Origin: Candidatus Altimarinota bacterium
GTDB lineage: Bacteria; Cyanobacteriota; Cyanobacteriia; Cyanobacteriales; Microcystaceae
Length of the DNA stretch: 64,000 nt
Assembly: GCA_012031035.1 (NCBI GenBank)
Contig: JAAUUT010000007.1
Coordinates: 1-64,000 of the forward strand
Direction: 5' to 3'
Part shown: positions 37,461 through 46,967 of the stretch, piece by piece
Layout of the letters: each line of letters begins with the position of its first letter
Numbering within the stretch: position 1 is the first letter of the stretch
The notes under the pieces: model-generated
Database searches by the model: none
What the model was told of the DNA's origin: nothing
What the model saw: only the letters and a program-made list of their open reading frames with translations
Program-made: the position numbers and the translations under genes

Positions 37461-38519
37461 GTGACCGCAGTTTCTGAGAGTCCGCGCTTGGTACAGAGCA
37501 ATAACGATATTCCTTGGTGGGCGGGAAATGCTCGTCTGAGCGATATGTCGGGTCGATTACTTGGCGCTCACGTTGCCCATGCAGGGTTAATTGTTTTCTG
37601 GGCGGGAGCTATGACACTATTTGAAATCTCTCATTTCAATCCCGCACAACCGATGTACGAACAAGGTTTAATTTTGCTTCCTCATCTAGCTACGTTAGGT
37701 TTTAGTGTTTCAGAAGGGGGGCAAATTGTTAGTACTTACCCTTATTTTGTCATCGGAGCGTTACATTTAATTTCCTCAGCCGTTTTGGGGTTTGGCGGAA
37801 TTTTTCATACTTTACTCGGTACAGAATATTTGGAGACTAAATTTTCTTTCTTTGGATATGACTGGAAAGATGTTAACAAGATGACTACTATTCTTGGCAT
37901 TCACCTAGTTCTGTTGGGGTTGGGTGCAATGCTTTTAGTCGCTAAAGCGATGTTTTTTGGGGGCATCTACGACCCAGCCATTGAGAATGTACGAACAGTT
38001 ACCAATCCTACTCTCAATGCCGGTATTATTTTTGGCTATCTGTTCGGCGCAGTGGGACAAAATTGGATTGCTGGTGTTGATAACTTAGAGGATGTCATTG
38101 GCGGGCATCTTTGGATTGGATTCATTTGCATTGCAGGCGGTCTTTGGCACATCGTTACTAAGCCTTTTGGTTGGACGCGCAACCTTTTTGTTTGGTCGGG
38201 AGAAGCTTATCTATCCTACAGCTTAGGCGCATTGGCACTGATGGGTTTTATTGCTGCTTACTTTGTTTCTGTCAACACAACAGTTTATCCAGAAGTGTTT
38301 TACGGTTCTCCTTTGTCGATTAAGTTTAGTCTTTTCCCTTATTTTTCTCTCGATAATCCTGAAGTCGTCTCATCGCGCACTTGGTTAGCCAATGCACATT
38401 TTTGGTTGGCGTTCTTTTTCCTGCAAGGGCACATTTGGCATGCTTTACGGTCAGCAGGTTTTGATTTTCGCAAAGGTAAGGTAGAACTCTCTCTGATGCC
38501 TCCCGAACCCAATTTTTAA
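37461..38519 (+). CDS. IsiA/CP43-prime family chlorophyll-binding protein
   Basis: A GTG-started 352-residue antenna protein with TAGGAG 10 nt upstream. It carries the same six-helix core as IsiA ([93 protein letters not shown]) but belongs to a different paralogue group: it has [12 protein letters not shown] in place of FEWNDPKQL. It shares this DWKD variant with the next gene, 37 bp downstream. It probably forms part of an alternative antenna around photosystem I or II under iron or light stress. Family certain, exact partner unknown. Confidence 0.9.
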   Translation: MTAVSESPRLVQSNNDIPWWAGNARLSDMSGRLLGAHVAHAGLIVFWAGAMTLFEISHFNPAQPMYEQGLILLPHLATLGFSVSEGGQIVSTYPYFVIGALHLISSAVLGFGGIFHTLLGTEYLETKFSFFGYDWKDVNKMTTILGIHLVLLGLGAMLLVAKAMFFGGIYDPAIENVRTVTNPTLNAGIIFGYLFGAVGQNWIAGVDNLEDVIGGHLWIGFICIAGGLWHIVTKPFGWTRNLFVWSGEAYLSYSLGALALMGFIAAYFVSVNTTVYPEVFYGSPLSIKFSLFPYFSLDNPEVVSSRTWLANAHFWLAFFFLQGHIWHALRSAGFDFRKGKVELSLMPPEPNF

Positions 38520-38556
38520 TTGAAGTGAAGACCAAAAAATTCAAGGAAATTTAAAA

Positions 38557-40071
38557 ATGACAGCAGTTATTGAAGAGAATCCCTATCGTGGGAAAATTCC
38601 CGATGTGGGCTGGTGGGCTGGAAATGCTCGTTTTGTAGATTTGTCGGGTAAGTTACTAGGGGCGCATATTGCTCATGGTGGTTTGATTGTTTTGTGGGCC
38701 GGGGCGATGACGCTGTTTGAGATATCGCGCTACAACCCCGATTTGCCGATGTACGAACAAGGATTAATTTTGTTGCCCCATCTAGCTACTTTGGGTTTTG
38801 GGGTAGATGCAGGAGGTCAAATTATTAACACCTATCCTTATTTTGTCATCGGGGTGTTGCATCTAGTTTCTTCAGCAGTATTGGGAGCAGGTGGCATTTA
38901 TCATTCCTTGTTAGGGCCGGATGTCCTAACAGAAGACCGCACTTTTGCAGGCTTTTTTGGCTATGACTGGAAAGATGGGGGCAAAATGACTACCATCATT
39001 GGCATTCACCTAATTCTTTTGGGCATTGGTGCATTTTTACTGGTGTTTAAAGCAATGTTTTGGGGTGGAGTGTTCGACCCTTGGGCGGGAAATGCTGGCG
39101 AGGTGAGAGTTATTGGGAGTCCTACGATTAATCCCGTCAAGATTTTTGGTTACTTGTTCGGTGCATCGGGGGCTCAAGGAATGGCAGCCGTCGATAATTT
39201 AGAAGATGTCGTTGGGGGTCATTTCTGGGTAGGTTTACTTTGCATCCTGGGTGGCTTCTGGCACATTGGGACGAAACCTTTGGGTTGGGCGCGTCGAGTC
39301 CTGATTTATTCTGGGGAAGCTTATCTATCTTATAGTTTAGGCGCGATCGCGTACATGGGATTTTTAGCTGCCTATTTTGTCAGTGTCAATAACACCGTCT
39401 ATCCCGAAGTCTTTTACGGCCCCCCCGTTGGGGTTATGGAAACTAGTCCAGGTAGTATTTCAGCACGCGGTTGGCTAGCAACGTTTCATTTTGTCTTTGC
39501 GGTCTTATTTCTTTTCGGTCATATTTGGCACGCTATTCGTGCTAGAGGGGAAGCGGCAGGATTTGATTTTAAGAAGGGAGATACAGTCATTAAATTTGCA
39601 GGAACTCCCTATACAGGCAATCTTTCAACTCCAGTTAATTCGTCAGATTTTACGCTTTTTTTGTTGAAGAATTTACCGATATATCGGGCTGGACTTTCTC
39701 CGCTTTCTAGAGGATTAGAAATTGGCATGGCACACGGATATTTTATCCTCGGCCCTTTCATCAAACTAGGCCCGTTGCGCGATACCGAACAAGCCAATTT
39801 AATCGGTTTAATTTCTGCTTGTACCTTGATTGTCATTATGACCGTTTGTTTGTCTATTTATGGAACAGTTTCTTTTAAAAAGGAATTGCAAAAAGATAGA
39901 TTAACCTATTCAACCTCTGTTCCAAATGTGCCCGATTCTCTTAAAACCGTTGATGGATGGAGTCAATTTTCTGGGGCGTTTTTAGTTGGTGGCGTTGGCG
40001 GAGCATTGTTTGCTTATTTGCTGTTAGATAATTTGAGCATTTTGCAAACAGTGTTAGCTGGAGAAATCTAG
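38557..40071 (+). CDS. CP43-prime antenna protein fused to a PsaL domain
   Basis: The 504-residue protein has two modules. Residues of about 1-345 are an IsiA-type six-helix chlorophyll protein ([41 protein letters not shown]). Residues of about 349-504 are a near-complete PsaL, the photosystem I subunit that forms the trimer core: [37 protein letters not shown] (split, about 373-397), [17 protein letters not shown] and [16 protein letters not shown] PsaL domain would plug antenna directly into PSI or replace PsaL. Such fusions are known as a rare IsiA class in some iron-adapted cyanobacteria (for example Leptolyngbya JSC-1). It is 37 bp after the preceding antenna gene. Confidence 0.93.
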   Translation: MTAVIEENPYRGKIPDVGWWAGNARFVDLSGKLLGAHIAHGGLIVLWAGAMTLFEISRYNPDLPMYEQGLILLPHLATLGFGVDAGGQIINTYPYFVIGVLHLVSSAVLGAGGIYHSLLGPDVLTEDRTFAGFFGYDWKDGGKMTTIIGIHLILLGIGAFLLVFKAMFWGGVFDPWAGNAGEVRVIGSPTINPVKIFGYLFGASGAQGMAAVDNLEDVVGGHFWVGLLCILGGFWHIGTKPLGWARRVLIYSGEAYLSYSLGAIAYMGFLAAYFVSVNNTVYPEVFYGPPVGVMETSPGSISARGWLATFHFVFAVLFLFGHIWHAIRARGEAAGFDFKKGDTVIKFAGTPYTGNLSTPVNSSDFTLFLLKNLPIYRAGLSPLSRGLEIGMAHGYFILGPFIKLGPLRDTEQANLIGLISACTLIVIMTVCLSIYGTVSFKKELQKDRLTYSTSVPNVPDSLKTVDGWSQFSGAFLVGGVGGALFAYLLLDNLSILQTVLAGEI

Positions 40072-40138
40072 CCATCAATTCTTTTCAAGAAAGATAGCAA
40101 ATAAATTGTTTTATCGTTCTTAGTTTTCTGGAGAAATT

Positions 40139-40170
40139 AGCCATAAACTCCCATTTAAATATTTATGGCT
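40139..40170 (+). promoter_or_regulatory. Stem-loop between antenna fusion gene and isiB
   Basis: AGCCATAAA and TTTATGGCT form a perfect 9-bp stem around 14 nt, 26 nt before the isiB start. It could be an RNA-processing or stability element that sets flavodoxin output relative to the antenna genes, or part of a local promoter. Confidence 0.45.
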
Positions 40171-40195
40171 TGCGTTAATTAATTAGGAGAAAATC

Positions 40196-40711
40196 ATGTC
40201 TAGAATTGGTTTGTTTTACGGATCTACAACTGGAAAAACTCAGTCAGTAGCAGAAATGATTCAGGAAGCTTTTGGTGGAGATTCAGTTGTGACCTTACAC
40301 GATATTGCTGAAGTTGAAGCAAGTGATTTTGACCAGTATCAAAATATTATTATTGCTTGTCCGACTTGGGATATCGGAGAACTACAAGCTGACTGGAATG
40401 GGTATTATGACGATGAGTTAGATGGTGTTAGTTTTACTGGCAAAAAAGTTGCTTATTTTGGTACGGGGGATCAAATTGGTTATTCCGATAACTTTCAAGA
40501 TGCGATGGGAATTTTAGAAGAAAAAATTTCTTCTAGTGGTGGTAAAACGGTAGGTTATTGGCCAACTGATGGTTATGATTTTAATGAATCTAAGGGAGTA
40601 AAAAACGGAAAGTTTGTTGGACTTGCTTTGGATGAAGATAATCAATCCGAACTGACGGAAAAGCGAATTCAACAATGGGTAACTCAATTAAAGAGTGAGT
40701 TTGGAGTTTAA
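40196..40711 (+). CDS. isiB: Flavodoxin IsiB
   Basis: The 171-residue protein is a long-chain flavodoxin. The FMN phosphate loop is GSTTGKTQ (about 9-16), and ACPTWDIGELQADWNGYYDD and FGTGDQIGYSDNFQDAMG are the two isoalloxazine loops, with Trp and Tyr stacking residues. It replaces ferredoxin as the electron acceptor of photosystem I when iron is scarce. The ribosome site TTAGGAG lies 7 nt before the ATG. The gene follows the PsaL-fusion gene by 124 bp with a stem-loop between, as in the classic isiAB unit. Confidence 0.96.
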   Translation: MSRIGLFYGSTTGKTQSVAEMIQEAFGGDSVVTLHDIAEVEASDFDQYQNIIIACPTWDIGELQADWNGYYDDELDGVSFTGKKVAYFGTGDQIGYSDNFQDAMGILEEKISSSGGKTVGYWPTDGYDFNESKGVKNGKFVGLALDEDNQSELTEKRIQQWVTQLKSEFGV

Positions 40712-40715
40712 AGAA

Positions 40716-40738
40716 TTGGGTGGGCATTGCCCACCCAA
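40716..40738. terminator. Strong hairpin after isiB
   Basis: TTGGGTGGGCA and TGCCCACCCAA form an 11-bp perfect inverted repeat around one base, 5 nt after the isiB stop. It lacks a long T-run, so it may be a dispersed hairpin repeat acting as a partial terminator or 3' end stabiliser. Confidence 0.6.
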
Positions 40739-40776
40739 CTATTTCGCGATCTTGAATTGTTTAGAGTGGTTGATTA

Positions 40777-41094
40777 ATGATATTACAGTTGTTATTAGGA
40801 ACTTTTGTTTGGCTGTTAGTTGGTTCGCTATTTTTAACTCTGTGGCAAACTACTAAAGCGGGAATAGTACATCTTAAAAAACTACACCAAGTTCCTTGCA
40901 GTCGTTGTGTTTTTTTTACGGGTGACTATCGCTTAAAATGTACTGTCAATCCTTTGACTGCAATGTCTGAAGAAGCAATAGATTGTCGTGATTTTGAACC
41001 TAGCTTGAATACATCAACTTGTTCGGGTTGTAGGAAACCTATGACAGACGAACTTAAGTATCCATTGACCAAAAATTTATTTAAGATCTTTTAA
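40777..41094 (+). CDS. Small membrane-anchored six-cysteine protein after isiB
   Basis: The 105-residue product has one N-terminal helix (about 1-24) and a soluble domain with six cysteines: C41-x2-C44, C55, C70 and C82-x2-C85. Two CxxC pairs spaced this way suggest a zinc site or an iron-sulfur or disulfide centre; the sequence alone cannot tell which. No haem (CxxCH) motif is present. It lies 65 bp after isiB, beyond a strong hairpin, at the end of the rightward isi set, so an iron- or redox-linked role is plausible but unproven. No named family is recognised. Confidence 0.65.
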   Translation: MILQLLLGTFVWLLVGSLFLTLWQTTKAGIVHLKKLHQVPCSRCVFFTGDYRLKCTVNPLTAMSEEAIDCRDFEPSLNTSTCSGCRKPMTDELKYPLTKNLFKIF

Positions 41095-41124
41095 GGTTAT
41101 TGATAATGGTGCGATCGCCAGATT

Positions 41125-41274
41125 TTAGGATTCATTTAAATTATTTTTCTCTTTCATTCTTAGTTGTATTGCCTGCTGGGTTTCTTTCCAGCGATCGCGC
41201 AAAATTTCTGATATTTTGCCTAAGTACATTTCAGACAAGACTCTGTTTGGTTGTTTGTTAGATTTCTTTCTCAT
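41125..41274 (-). CDS. Small hypothetical protein, 49 residues
   Basis: A 49-codon frame encodes a basic, helix-prone peptide: MRKKSNKQPNRVLSEMYLG, then ISEILRDRWKETQQAIQLRMKEK. It has no hydrophobic segment and no known family. The frame uses ordinary codons and contains a HIP1-like core, but it sits in a decayed-looking intergenic region after the six-cysteine gene (convergent, 30 bp). It may be a small regulator, a remnant or chance. Confidence 0.3.
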   Translation of the reverse strand: MRKKSNKQPNRVLSEMYLGKISEILRDRWKETQQAIQLRMKEKNNLNES

Positions 41275-41530
41275 TAATCTTAATATTTTGAAAAGAATTT
41301 TTTAGCTGTAAGTTAAATTTTTTTTCTTTTCAATAGCAACAAATTTCAGATTCATCGCTTGTAAGACTTTAAGCAAACTTTACTAATAACAGTATAGCAA
41401 TTCTTTCTAGCTACTGCTATTTATTCTTAATAATATTAAGACAATACTCAATCGCTTTTATCAAATTGCTATTTCTCGCTCGGCGATTGGTAAGGTTTAT
41501 AAAAAAAGATTTATCGGGATTATTTGCCGA
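41275..41530. other. AT-rich spacer, no intact gene
   Basis: Between the 49-residue ORF and the methyltransferase remnant I see only AT-rich sequence. A short minus-strand open stretch (SLLKVLQAMNLKFVAIEKK, near 41325-41385) looks like a possible gene end but has no start or supporting domain. Confidence 0.35.
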
Positions 41531-41805
41531 TCAATCGGTTGCATCTCCCTCAACAAAAGTATATCCTTCAAGGCGATTGCTTTCTTCTACCGACCCGGTA
41601 AATTGACGATCGCAACCTCAAAATTGTGGTCGATTAATTGCCACATATAAGCAGTTCCACCCAAATAGATAATCCAAGCATTATTGGGCGGTTTAACTAA
41701 TGATAAAAAATTTTGAAAACGTTTAGCACGCCACTCTTTGACAAAAGAATTATTAGCGTATCACCATTCTGAAGTTTTTCGAGTTAGGATTTGTAATCTT
41801 GTCAT
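41531..41805 (-). pseudogene. Class I SAM-dependent methyltransferase remnant
   Basis: Translated from an ATG that overlaps the rfbB stop (ATGA), the remnant reads [14 protein letters not shown], an in-frame stop, then KEWRAKRFQNFLSLVKPP and NAWIIYLGGTAYMWQLIDHNFEVAIVNLPG. After a one-base shift it continues SVEESNRLEGYTFVEGDATD and stops. LGGTAYMW is the SAM-binding motif I region of small methyltransferases, with the usual Asp replaced by Tyr. At least two disabling changes and loss of the C-terminal half mean it is not functional. It was once the last gene of the rfbB operon. Confidence 0.7.
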
Positions 41806-42914
41806 TTAATCGCTTCGATCCCGTAAACCTTTTGATAGTATGCCTGATATTCCTCGGATAATAAAGGTTGCCACCAATCGCGGTTATTAAGATACCATGC
41901 AATCGTTTGTCGCAGTCCGCTTAAAAGCGTTTCCTGGGGAGTCCAACCTAATTCTCGTTTAATTTTGCTAGCATCGATCGCGTAACGGCGATCGTGTCCG
42001 GGACGATCTTTCACAAAGGTAATTAACTTAGTAGAAGGTTGTACGGGTAAGTGTGGGGCAAGTTCGTCCATTAGCTGACACAACAACTCGACGAGATCGA
42101 GATTTTTGACCTCATTATTTCCCCCAATGTTGTAAGTTTCGCCCGGTTTACCTTGATTAATGACAACATCTAGGGCGCGACAATGATCGCCAACATATAA
42201 CCAATCGCGAACATTTTGGCCGTCGCCGTATACGGGTAACGGTTTTCCCAATAAAATATTGATGCACATCAAGGGAATTAACTTTTCAGGGAAGTGATAG
42301 GAACCATAATTATTTGAGCAATTGGTAATAATTGTCGGCAGACCGTAGGTATGATAGTAAGCGCGGGCGAGGTGGTCGCTTCCTGCTTTTGAGGCAGAAT
42401 AGGGACTATTGGGCGCGTAGGGCGTAGTTTCCGTAAAAGGCGGATCGTCAGGGGCGAGACTACCATAGACTTCATCGGTGGAGACGTGTAGAAAGCGATC
42501 GCTTTGAGGTTGTCCGCGACTCATCCAATAGTGACGAAAACTTTCTAAAAGCGTAAACGTGCCGACAACGTTGGTTTGAATGAAGGCATCGGGGCCGAGA
42601 ATCGAGCGATCGACGTGGGATTCTGCGGCAAAATGAGCAACCGTGTCGATATTTTCTTCTTGGAGTAAGCTATCGATGAAAGCGCGATCGCAAATATTGC
42701 CCTTGACAAAACGAAAGTTCTCTCGATTTTCTAGAGAAGCTAGATTCTGACGATTGCCTGCATAGGTGAGAGCATCGAGAACGACAACGCGATCGCGCTT
42801 ATAATTATTACACCAATGATGGACGAAATTAGAACCAATAAAACCCGCTCCCCCGGTAATTAGCAATCGACAAGGTTCTCTTAATAAAGTCTGTTCGGGT
42901 TGAGAATTTATCAT
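41802..42914 (-). CDS. rfbB: dTDP-glucose 4,6-dehydratase RfbB
   Basis: The 370-residue extended SDR has the NAD-binding [12 protein letters not shown] (about 19-30), [21 protein letters not shown] with catalytic Thr/Asp/Glu, the YSASK pair (about 179) and [13 protein letters not shown]. It turns dTDP-glucose into the 4-keto-6-deoxy sugar on the way to rhamnose and other deoxy sugars of the cell surface. The N-terminus is about 15 residues longer than the E. coli enzyme. It lies 25 bp after the glycosyltransferase-like gene, and a methyltransferase remnant overlaps its stop, a small surface-glycan operon. RfbA, C and D are not in the window. Confidence 0.95.
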   Translation of the reverse strand: MINSQPEQTLLREPCRLLITGGAGFIGSNFVHHWCNNYKRDRVVVLDALTYAGNRQNLASLENRENFRFVKGNICDRAFIDSLLQEENIDTVAHFAAESHVDRSILGPDAFIQTNVVGTFTLLESFRHYWMSRGQPQSDRFLHVSTDEVYGSLAPDDPPFTETTPYAPNSPYSASKAGSDHLARAYYHTYGLPTIITNCSNNYGSYHFPEKLIPLMCINILLGKPLPVYGDGQNVRDWLYVGDHCRALDVVINQGKPGETYNIGGNNEVKNLDLVELLCQLMDELAPHLPVQPSTKLITFVKDRPGHDRRYAIDASKIKRELGWTPQETLLSGLRQTIAWYLNNRDWWQPLLSEEYQAYYQKVYGIEAIK

Positions 42915-42939
42915 TTTTATCTAACTATTAAAAATAAAT

Positions 42940-44085
42940 TTATAGCGAGGTAGCAGCATTAATCCATTGTCTTTGTTCGGGAAGAAAATCTCCCAACCAT
43001 CGCTTTTCTGAGGGTGTTTTTGCCATCCGATAAAGAGTCGTCCCGTAATCTATTAAAGCTTTAAATGGAGAAATTTTGAGGGAGATGAGAACTTGAATTG
43101 ATTGCTTTAACATCCAGTCAACTTGAGAGGTCGTTAGTTCAGAAAGATTTATTTTAACTTCATCTTGAAAAAGAGCAATTGATTCGCGCCTTCCTTGTGA
43201 AATTGCTTGAGTAGCTTTTTCAAGTGCCAATTCATCTCCTGAGAGGAAATTAAAAAAAGGAATCATAATAATTGAAAAACAAGGTAAAGCTTTTCCAGAA
43301 AATTTGCGAAACATTGTATATTGATGGATCGCTTGAGAAGGATGAACTAATTCATTGAAATCCATCGGCATAATAGTTCGCTCAGATTCTGAGGTATGAT
43401 TGGCTTGAATATCAATCAAGATATCATAATCAACCGTTCTATCTTTATATTTTCCGATTTTATGTAATAGCTGAATGGGAGAAAATGATTTTATCCAAGC
43501 CATATCAACAAACGTTTCAAAAGTTGTTGCCAAGCGATCGCTACTCAAAATTCCATTTCCGTTATACCAGCTAATTCCTTGGATTTTAGCACCGGACTTT
43601 TGAAATGCTAAATAACGCTCCTCAAAAAAATTCCCTAAGACGAGCGCATCATAATCGTGGATGAGTGCAGTTTGCGTTTTAACGTGACTGAAGGCAATAC
43701 ACCAAGATAGCCAACAATAAACATAAGGCAGCTTAATTTTTTCTGCTAGCTGAGCTTGCTGGGGACTGTAGTACCAAAAAGCAATATTTAAGTCAGAAAA
43801 TTTGTTGAGGATTTCTTCTTCAAATCCTTCCGCTAATACGCCCTTTTTTCCATCAACAACAATTAATACTGCTTTGAGATCCGGCCATTTACTATTACGC
43901 AAACAAGTTAGATTAGCTGCTAAAATTCCTGGTAATTTTGAACACATTCCAATGACTGCCGTACAACCCGACTCTAAGCGATCGCCAGACGACCACGACA
44001 CGATATTTTTGAGTCGCTCTCGAAGCAGCGTTTTATAAAATTTTGCTAGTGAAAAATCTAAATAGTTGCGATACTTACCTTTCAT
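42940..44085 (-). CDS. Putative glycosyltransferase-like protein
   Basis: From the ATG at 44085 (GGAG about 9 nt upstream) the product is 381 residues. No confident family match. Residues of about 45-180 look like a nucleotide-sugar-binding alpha/beta domain: LKAVLIVVDGKKG, VYCWLSWCIAF and TALIHDYDALVLG, where DYD matches the metal-binding DxD of GT-A transferases. The C-terminal part is helical. Its place directly before rfbB supports a role in sugar transfer. The operon context and DxD are the only functional evidence. Confidence 0.55.
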   Translation of the reverse strand: MKGKYRNYLDFSLAKFYKTLLRERLKNIVSWSSGDRLESGCTAVIGMCSKLPGILAANLTCLRNSKWPDLKAVLIVVDGKKGVLAEGFEEEILNKFSDLNIAFWYYSPQQAQLAEKIKLPYVYCWLSWCIAFSHVKTQTALIHDYDALVLGNFFEERYLAFQKSGAKIQGISWYNGNGILSSDRLATTFETFVDMAWIKSFSPIQLLHKIGKYKDRTVDYDILIDIQANHTSESERTIMPMDFNELVHPSQAIHQYTMFRKFSGKALPCFSIIMIPFFNFLSGDELALEKATQAISQGRRESIALFQDEVKINLSELTTSQVDWMLKQSIQVLISLKISPFKALIDYGTTLYRMAKTPSEKRWLGDFLPEQRQWINAATSL

Positions 44086-44153
44086 TAAGCGGCACTCCAA
44101 AAATCTCAGTCAATTCAAATCATTTTAGAAAATAAATATAATAGGAGCAAATC

Positions 44154-44897
44154 ATGGCAATAATTCGCTGTAAAAATCGTAATTTTTTGAACATTACGGC
44201 AATTTTATTCGATAAAGATGGAACATTAGAAGATTCACAATCATTCTTGCGAGAACTAGCGTACAAACGCGCTAGGATGATAGACGCTCAAATTCCTGGA
44301 ATTGGCGAGCCTTTACTAATGGCATTTGGCATTCAAAACGATCGGCTCGATCCAACGGGATTAATGGCAGTGGGAAGTCGTCGAGAAAATGAAATCGCAG
44401 CAGCAGCTTATATTGCAGAAACAGGACGCAGTTGGTTTGAGGCGATCGCGATCGCGCGAAATTCTTTTAGTGAAGCTGACAAATATCTTAAAGATAAAAC
44501 GGCAACTTCTCCCTTGTTTGCAGGCAGCTTAGAGGTCTTAAAAGAACTCTCACAAGCTGGCATAAAATTAGGCATTCTCTCGGCTGATTCCACCGCAGGC
44601 ATACAATCGTTTGTGAGTCGCCATCAATTATCCGATTATATACAAGTAGCGATCGGAGCCGATTGCGGACTCAATAAACCCGACCCTGCATTATTCATCA
44701 AAGCTTGTCAAGCATTAGGGAGCGAACCTCAAGCAACCTTGATGGTGGGCGATTCCCAAGGAGATATCGAGATGGCAAAAGCCGCCAATGCAGGTGGAAC
44801 GATTGGGATTTGTTGGGGAAATCCCGAAGCAGCGCATCTAGAAACCGCAGATGTCGCGATCGCACAATTAGATGAATTAGCGATTGGCGAAAGGTGA
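44154..44897 (+). CDS. HAD-superfamily phosphatase, phosphoglycolate-phosphatase-like
   Basis: The 247-residue protein has motif I LFDKDGTLEDS (about 18-28) with both Asp residues, a helical cap (about 30-125), motif II LGILSADS, motif III lysine in GLNKPDPALF and motif IV TLMVGDSQGDIEMAKAANAG. This is the Gph-like subfamily; cyanobacteria need such enzymes to clear 2-phosphoglycolate from photorespiration, but specificity is not shown. It is divergent from the glycosyltransferase-like gene, with an AGGAG site before the ATG. A tandem-repeat-like tail lies just after the stop. Confidence 0.82.
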   Translation: MAIIRCKNRNFLNITAILFDKDGTLEDSQSFLRELAYKRARMIDAQIPGIGEPLLMAFGIQNDRLDPTGLMAVGSRRENEIAAAAYIAETGRSWFEAIAIARNSFSEADKYLKDKTATSPLFAGSLEVLKELSQAGIKLGILSADSTAGIQSFVSRHQLSDYIQVAIGADCGLNKPDPALFIKACQALGSEPQATLMVGDSQGDIEMAKAANAGGTIGICWGNPEAAHLETADVAIAQLDELAIGER

Positions 44898-44969
44898 TTG
44901 GTGATTGGGCATTGAGGAATTGGTAAAATCTCCCCCTTGTCCAATACTTCCGACTTCCGACTTTCGTAC

Positions 44970-44989
44970 AGACGCGAAATTTCGCGTCT
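44970..44989. repeat. AGACGCGAAA palindrome repeat
   Basis: AGACGCGAAA-TTTCGCGTCT is a perfect 20-bp palindrome between the HAD gene and the convergent Ig/propeller-like gene. The same ACAGACGC...GCGTCTCT borders occur at 24020-24040. Comparable hairpins are frequent in filamentous cyanobacterial genomes. Confidence 0.6.
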
Positions 44990-45021
44990 CTAACTTTCAT
45001 AATTCATAATTCATAATTTAT

Positions 45022-46508
45022 TTATGGTTGCCATTGAGGACGAAATCCTTGTAAAGGCAATTCTTCTAGTTGCGGTTTCGTTCCGCTAGGTGCATCGTCA
45101 GGTGGCGGAACGAGTAACCAAAGACGACCTTCGCGAATGGGTTCTCCCGAACTAGTGGTTAAAGGAGCGGCTGAATTCGCGCTATTTCCCCTCACGATTT
45201 GATCGAAGAGAATTGCCAAGCCATCGGGCGCTAAACTGACTTTAATATCGCGAAAATCGGGCAAAGCGAGAAGTGGGGTAACTTTGGCTGTTTCGATATT
45301 GATTCTGGCAAAATAGGGTTTTTCTTGATATTCTTCTCCGTCTAATAATTGTGTCAACAAACAGTAGAGATGAGTATCTGTCGCATTAAACTGACAATCG
45401 AGAATTGAACCTTGGATGCCGAGAAGTTCTTTTTGTACGCCTTGATTGTTGACGTAAAAGAGCGATCGCGTGTAGCGCAATTTGGCATTATCCATATTAA
45501 AATTGACCATCGCCGCCGCCGAACCATCCCGCGAAAAGCTGAGAATTTTTCCAAATTTGGGCAAAAAATCGATCGCCTCAGCACCCGGTTTTAAGGGAAG
45601 AATGCCTATGCCTTGTCCTTGGGCGACTGCAATCGTTTGACCGTCGGGCGCAATTAAAAATTCTCCTCCCGATGTATTGAGGCGTTTTGGTTCGGTTCCC
45701 GATCTAACCATCCACAAGTCAAAATCTGCTGGATTTTTGCGATTGACTCGTTGAACGACGATAGTTTCCCCATCGGAGGATAGATCGAATTGATTATTTT
45801 GATAATCTTTGTTGTCTAAAATGAGTTCGGCTTTTTGAGAGGATTCTGAGCCGTTTTCGGGTAATTGGGTCGAAATTTGATAGAGTTGCAATTCTCTTAA
45901 TCCCCGATCTCCCAAACTTCTTGGGGCGGCTGAAAACAAAATGCGATCGCTTTGGGATAAAATTTGAAGTCCATGACGACTAAATCGCTAGGAGTCAGGA
46001 GCGCTTTTTTGTTCTGGGTCAAGTTGTTGATAATCAATCTGCCCTGTTCGTGTCCTAGCGTTCCGATGTAAGCAAAAGCGCGATCGCGACTGTGAAATTG
46101 ACCGCTAAACGGTTGCATTACCTGTCCTGCTTCTGCTTTAGCGCGAAAATGCTCTCTAGCATCTTTTAGCGTCACTTCATAGCTTTCTCCGTAGGGAACG
46201 GGCGTATCTAATGTATAAGCAAGTCGCCGTCCTGCCCAACTTATTTTCCCTGATAGCGGGGGCGAGATCTCCAAATTTTTTTCGACCTCTTTTCGATCCA
46301 TGGGGCGATCGAAGGTCATTATAAAAGCTTTATCTTCCGCCCCAACTTGTTTATTCTGCCAGCTAAACTCTCTGATGCGAGGCCCCGTTCTTACAAAGCA
46401 AGCTGTCCCGCAAGCTGTCCCACCCCAAACTAATCCGCCTATCGCGAGGCTAAAAATTAGGATTAGGGTTAACGAAATTCTATCGATCGGTTGTAAGCTT
46501 TTTAACAT
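45022..46508 (-). CDS. Membrane-anchored Ig-like and propeller-like protein, frameshifted
   Basis: One base restored at about 45963-45965 joins two frames into 495 residues. The first frame gives an N-terminal membrane anchor (about 10-32) and a bacterial Ig-like domain of the Big_5/SbsA type (FDRPMDRKEVEKNLEISPP, VPYGESYEVTL). The second gives a series of beta-propeller-like repeats (FDLSSDGETIVVQ, FLIAPDGQTIAVAQ, FSRDGSAAAMV) to the C-terminus. The first frame runs on past the shift into unrelated sequence, while the second begins without a start. Such proteins are extracytoplasmic scaffolds or sensors; no function is assigned. Confidence 0.7.
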
Positions 46509-46574
46509 CGCTATTGGCTAAGTCAAGGTCGAATAATTTCGCGATCGCGCCCGTGTTAATTTTGATTTAGTCTA

Positions 46575-46865
46575 TCAGAGAATGTTTCCTCGCTTTTTTA
46601 AAGCAATGTCTGAATAGCGATTGTCCAGAGAGGAACACCAAAGACGATCGCGATTCAATTCATTAATGGCTTTTTCAACATACCATCTCTGCGATTTTTC
46701 TGGATATTTTGCCCTAGCTCTAATCAGCAAACGTCTTGCTAGTTCTCGATCTCCTTGGGCGGCTTCTAATAAATTGCGATCGATTCCATTTATCGGTCTT
46801 GAATTTCTCCAAATTAATCCAAGAACAAAGATAAGCATTGTAACTAATACAATTTGAATAATCAT
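46575..46865 (-). CDS. Small membrane-anchored hypothetical protein
   Basis: From the ATG at 46865 the product is 96 residues: one N-terminal helix (MIIQIVLVTMLIFVLGLIW, 1-19) and a basic, helical cytosolic domain with LLEAAQGDRELARRLLIRARAKYPEKSQRWYVEKAI (split, about 32-67). An upstream TTG gives an 11-residue extension that adds nothing. I recall similar small proteins in many cyanobacteria but no function. It lies between two leftward genes with no close coupling. Confidence 0.6.
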   Translation of the reverse strand: MIIQIVLVTMLIFVLGLIWRNSRPINGIDRNLLEAAQGDRELARRLLIRARAKYPEKSQRWYVEKAINELNRDRLWCSSLDNRYSDIALKKRGNIL

Positions 46866-46967
46866 TGATTGTTTGACCTTATTGATTTGAAAGTACAATA
46901 TTAGAATTCCCAGATTAATCAGCAGATTTAATCGATAGGAAATTGTAAAAAGCGATCCCTATAAAAA

